Source of the DNA: Planctomycetaceae bacterium
Lineage (GTDB): Bacteria; Planctomycetota; Planctomycetia; Pirellulales; Thermoguttaceae
Direction: 5' to 3'
Length of the DNA: 6,222 nt
Assembly: GCA_031278315.1 (NCBI GenBank)
Contig: JAITKS010000262.1
Location: 1 to 6,222 of the forward strand
Numbering within the stretch: position 1 is the first letter of the stretch; each line of letters opens with the position of its first letter. Made by a program: the position numbers and the translations under genes. Under the pieces are notes generated by a model. The model saw nothing but the letters and a program-made list of their open reading frames with translations. It searched no databases and had not been told where the DNA came from. Below, piece after piece: positions 3,832 to 6,222 of the stretch.

Positions 3832-6222
3832 ATGAAAAATTTATTAAATGAAAAGAAAGTAAACCGCATTGATCGCGGGATTACATTGTTGTTAGTATTG
3901 GCGATGATGACATTATTTTCAGTTTTGATCATTTCGTTCATGCTGATAACATCGGCGGCAAAAAATATGGCTGTAAATCAGGCACGGGTTTTACTCGACC
4001 CAAAAGACCGCAGTACCGAAAACGCTAAAAAAGAAAGCGCAAGTGCTATCGGAACAATACTCTTTGGAGATAATAATAGCGTTTTCGGTTCGTTAAGTAT
4101 TCTCGAAAATTTATACGGAAACCGCCCAATTCGACGAACAATGGGCAATTTCGGTATTTCACCAACATCGAATGATCTCAGACGTATTTATTGGGCAGAT
4201 GAGCCTACACGATTACAACTCGGTCATGTTTTAACAATAACAAATTTCAACTACACAGGTTCGATCAGCAATGCACAACAGGTAATTATAGACAAATATA
4301 AAAACCAAAGCAGATTGATAAAAAATTTCGGCACAGACGGGAACGGAAATTATATTGAAGTAGAAAAATTTTCTGACAACGATGTTAGCGAAATTCAATT
4401 ACTCGGAAGTATTTCAGGAAGTACATGGGAGTTTATAATCAATTCTCCAGCTTTTAGCGGTACCGGTGAGGGATTTGTTTATACACCACCGAATACGCCT
4501 GCGATTTCTGATATGAGTAATTTAGCTTCTATACCGCGAGTATTTCTGCCGAATGTAGAAGGCTATGGTAATAATACTATGATGAATCCCGATTACACGG
4601 CACCGGATCATTTGAATTGGTTTCTCGCATGGTACGATATTAATGCAGCAGGCGGAATCAGCGATGGCGATATTATTCCGTCATTTCATCGGCCTAAACT
4701 TATCAAACATCTTTACGACAGCGGACTTTTGTCTAGTCCTGCTCTTTTAGAAGCGGCAACTTTGCGGCCTTTGCCAACAAGACATCCAAAATTTACCGGT
4801 AGTAACGCAACTGCTACTAACGCAACTGCTACTAGTTTGATTAACTTTTTAACTCATGGATCTGGTGCAGAGTGGGATGTTGATAACGATGGCGACGGTA
4901 TAAAAGACAGTATCTGGATCGATATTGATCTGCCGACTTTTGAAGACAGAAGTAGATCAGGACCTGCTATAAAAGTTAAACCTCTTATAGCAGTGTTGAT
5001 TCGTGATCTTGATGGTTTGATAAATGTAAACGCACATGGTAACGTAACTCATTATGATAGTCCTGCATCACCTTCTTCGATAAAAACTATTAGCGGCGTA
5101 TCTGAAGAAGGAGAGTTCGGTTCCGGTATGGGACCAGCGGAAGTAAAATTAAATGTGTTAGATAACGTATTATCTCAAACACTAATTGGCAGGCGTAGAA
5201 TTGCCAGCGGCAGCAGTGAAGTACCAGCTGGTGTTAATGCGGCAAATTATGCTAGTTATCCTGACAATGTCGGATTAGGACGGCTCTATCCCGATTTTTG
5301 GGGATACGCACAAGTAATATTCGAACCAATGGGTTACAGATTTTTTGACCTTGCAATGTACAACTACCCGCTTTATCAAAACAATCCGTACATGACGGAT
5401 GTTTACCGTAATAAAGGTAATCCATTTAGTGTTGCCGAACTTGAACCGTTTATAAGATCAAAAAACGACATCGACAGTTACCAATTTGCAGAAACTTTAA
5501 AAGATATATTTGGCGGTTATGAAAATAATAATTTCAAAAACAATCGTTATCTTATAACAACGCACAGCAGCAGTATTCCAGCAATGTCAAAATCAGGAGG
5601 AAGTGACAGCACAGGTAATTTTTTTAACTTGAGAGAAAGAATTAATAGATATACTATTTATGATGTTAATTGCCAAACAATAATAAAGAATTTACCGCCC
5701 GAAATAATAAGAGGTGAAAAAATAAATTTGAATAAAGTTGCAAATTTATCAACAGCAGAAAAATCAGAATTCGCACATCAATTATTTTTGTTACTGATGG
5801 TTCTTTGTCACGATAAAATCAAAGACAACGTAAGTTATAACGAAAATCCGGCAGTAACAGGCGGCCAACCCTTGACTAGCGAACAAATGATTACTCGATT
5901 AGCTCAATGGTCAGTAAATGTTGTAGATTTCATCGACGCAGACGCCGCAATGACACCATTAGCTTTTAGCATAAAACCATTCGCCGATATGAAAATTTAT
6001 GACCTCAATGGAAATTATAAAAATCCTATAAATGTGACCGATTTTCCCGCATATCAAGATATACGGATAGTTTTCGGCAAAGAGGACAACGATTTATTTA
6101 TCACCAAAACATTCGCTACGCATAACAGAAATACCGCCGATTCAAAACAAGATAATCCAACGGAGGATACAACTACGAATAAACCTAAAGGATATGTAAA
6201 CTCAAATACCAATCACGACCAA
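3832..6222 (+). CDS. Large GspK/PilX-like membrane-anchored pseudopilin-cluster protein (3' end outside window)
   Basis: The frame is open for 797 codons to the window edge, with no stop. GAGGTG (3822-3827) is 4 nt before the ATG. The N-terminus has a basic stretch ending RG (15-16) and then a long hydrophobic helix (about 17-40) starting ITLLLVLAMMTLF. Gly16 could be a prepilin peptidase -1 residue, but +5 is Leu21 rather than Glu, as in GspK. Further blocks are D351-x-D353-x-D355-G-x-x-D359, a calcium-loop pattern within DNDGDGIKDSIWID; DLDGLINVNAHG (392-403); QWSVNVVDFIDADAAMT (692-708); and DLFITKTFATHNR later. I recognise this block order from large proteins of planctomycete/verrucomicrobial pseudopilin clusters (Verru_Chthon cassette A-like), usually about 1000 residues or more. 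The protein is probably a large tip or scaffold subunit with most of its mass outside the inner membrane. It follows the three pseudopilin genes after a 334-bp gap. Confidence 0.82.
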   Translation, partial: MKNLLNEKKVNRIDRGITLLLVLAMMTLFSVLIISFMLITSAAKNMAVNQARVLLDPKDRSTENAKKESASAIGTILFGDNNSVFGSLSILENLYGNRPIRRTMGNFGISPTSNDLRRIYWADEPTRLQLGHVLTITNFNYTGSISNAQQVIIDKYKNQSRLIKNFGTDGNGNYIEVEKFSDNDVSEIQLLGSISGSTWEFIINSPAFSGTGEGFVYTPPNTPAISDMSNLASIPRVFLPNVEGYGNNTMMNPDYTAPDHLNWFLAWYDINAAGGISDGDIIPSFHRPKLIKHLYDSGLLSSPALLEAATLRPLPTRHPKFTGSNATATNATATSLINFLTHGSGAEWDVDNDGDGIKDSIWIDIDLPTFEDRSRSGPAIKVKPLIAVLIRDLDGLINVNAHGNVTHYDSPASPSSIKTISGVSEEGEFGSGMGPAEVKLNVLDNVLSQTLIGRRRIASGSSEVPAGVNAANYASYPDNVGLGRLYPDFWGYAQVIFEPMGYRFFDLAMYNYPLYQNNPYMTDVYRNKGNPFSVAELEPFIRSKNDIDSYQFAETLKDIFGGYENNNFKNNRYLITTHSSSIPAMSKSGGSDSTGNFFNLRERINRYTIYDVNCQTIIKNLPPEIIRGEKINLNKVANLSTAEKSEFAHQLFLLLMVLCHDKIKDNVSYNENPAVTGGQPLTSEQMITRLAQWSVNVVDFIDADAAMTPLAFSIKPFADMKIYDLNGNYKNPINVTDFPAYQDIRIVFGKEDNDLFITKTFATHNRNTADSKQDNPTEDTTTNKPKGYVNSNTNHDQ
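4804..4833 (+). repeat. In-frame 15-bp tandem duplication (NATAT x2)
   Basis: AACGCAACTGCTACT occurs twice without change (4804-4818 and 4819-4833), flanked by AGT on both sides. It encodes residues 325-334, NATATNATAT, just before the calcium-loop block of the large protein. The exact nucleotide identity suggests a recent slippage or duplication in a tolerant linker. Confidence 0.9.

Overview
The window comes from an AT-rich bacterial chromosome and is dominated by a plus-strand cluster of prepilin-like (type IV pilin / type II secretion pseudopilin) genes. The protein style points to Planctomycetota, or at least the PVC group. The pseudopilins are unusually long, and the first carries a DGWGRPIAFLRFAPGF segment. 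The last gene begins RGITLLLVLAMMTLF and carries DNDGDGIKDSIW, GLINVNAHG, QWSVNVVDFIDADAAMT and DLFITKTFATHNR blocks, which I associate from memory with large planctomycete/verrucomicrobial pseudopilin-cluster proteins. The low GC would fit a gut or other low-GC planctomycete lineage, but this is inference.

Layout. Positions 1-435 hold a small gene (75-317) resembling only the C-terminal tail of Rpn/PD-(D/E)XK 'transposase-like' nucleases. It sits between two exact copies of a 20-bp direct repeat (1-20 and 329-348), followed by two hairpins. The second hairpin abuts the ribosome binding site of the first prepilin gene. Positions 436-3497 hold three tightly packed prepilin-like genes: GspG-like (436-1425), GspH/FimT-like (1441-2475) and PilV/GspI-like (best start 2487, to 3497). 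Positions 3498-3831 are a 334-bp gap without a gene, containing three different tandem repeats, a terminator-like GC hairpin with a T-run, a perfect 16-bp palindrome and a TATAAT box. Positions 3832-6222 hold a large open-ended gene for a GspK/PilX-like membrane-anchored protein; at least 797 residues are visible and the C-terminus lies outside the window.

How the genes may work together. The order G-like, H-like, I/V-like, (gap), K-like parallels the G-H-I-J-K pseudopilin order of type II secretion systems. The first three proteins have class III prepilin signals with Glu at +5. The fourth lacks that Glu, as GspK does. The simplest reading is a pseudopilus or short pilus whose minor subunits assemble at a tip with the large K-like protein. 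No secretion ATPase, platform protein or prepilin peptidase is visible here. A J/PilW-like gene is absent from the position where one would be expected, which is the repeat-filled gap.

I see no RNA gene, CRISPR array, intact insertion sequence or convincing minus-strand gene. The most interesting parts are the repeat-bounded Rpn-tail gene, which resembles the stand-alone C-terminal antitoxin forms described for Rpn systems, and the repeat-packed break inside the pseudopilin cluster.
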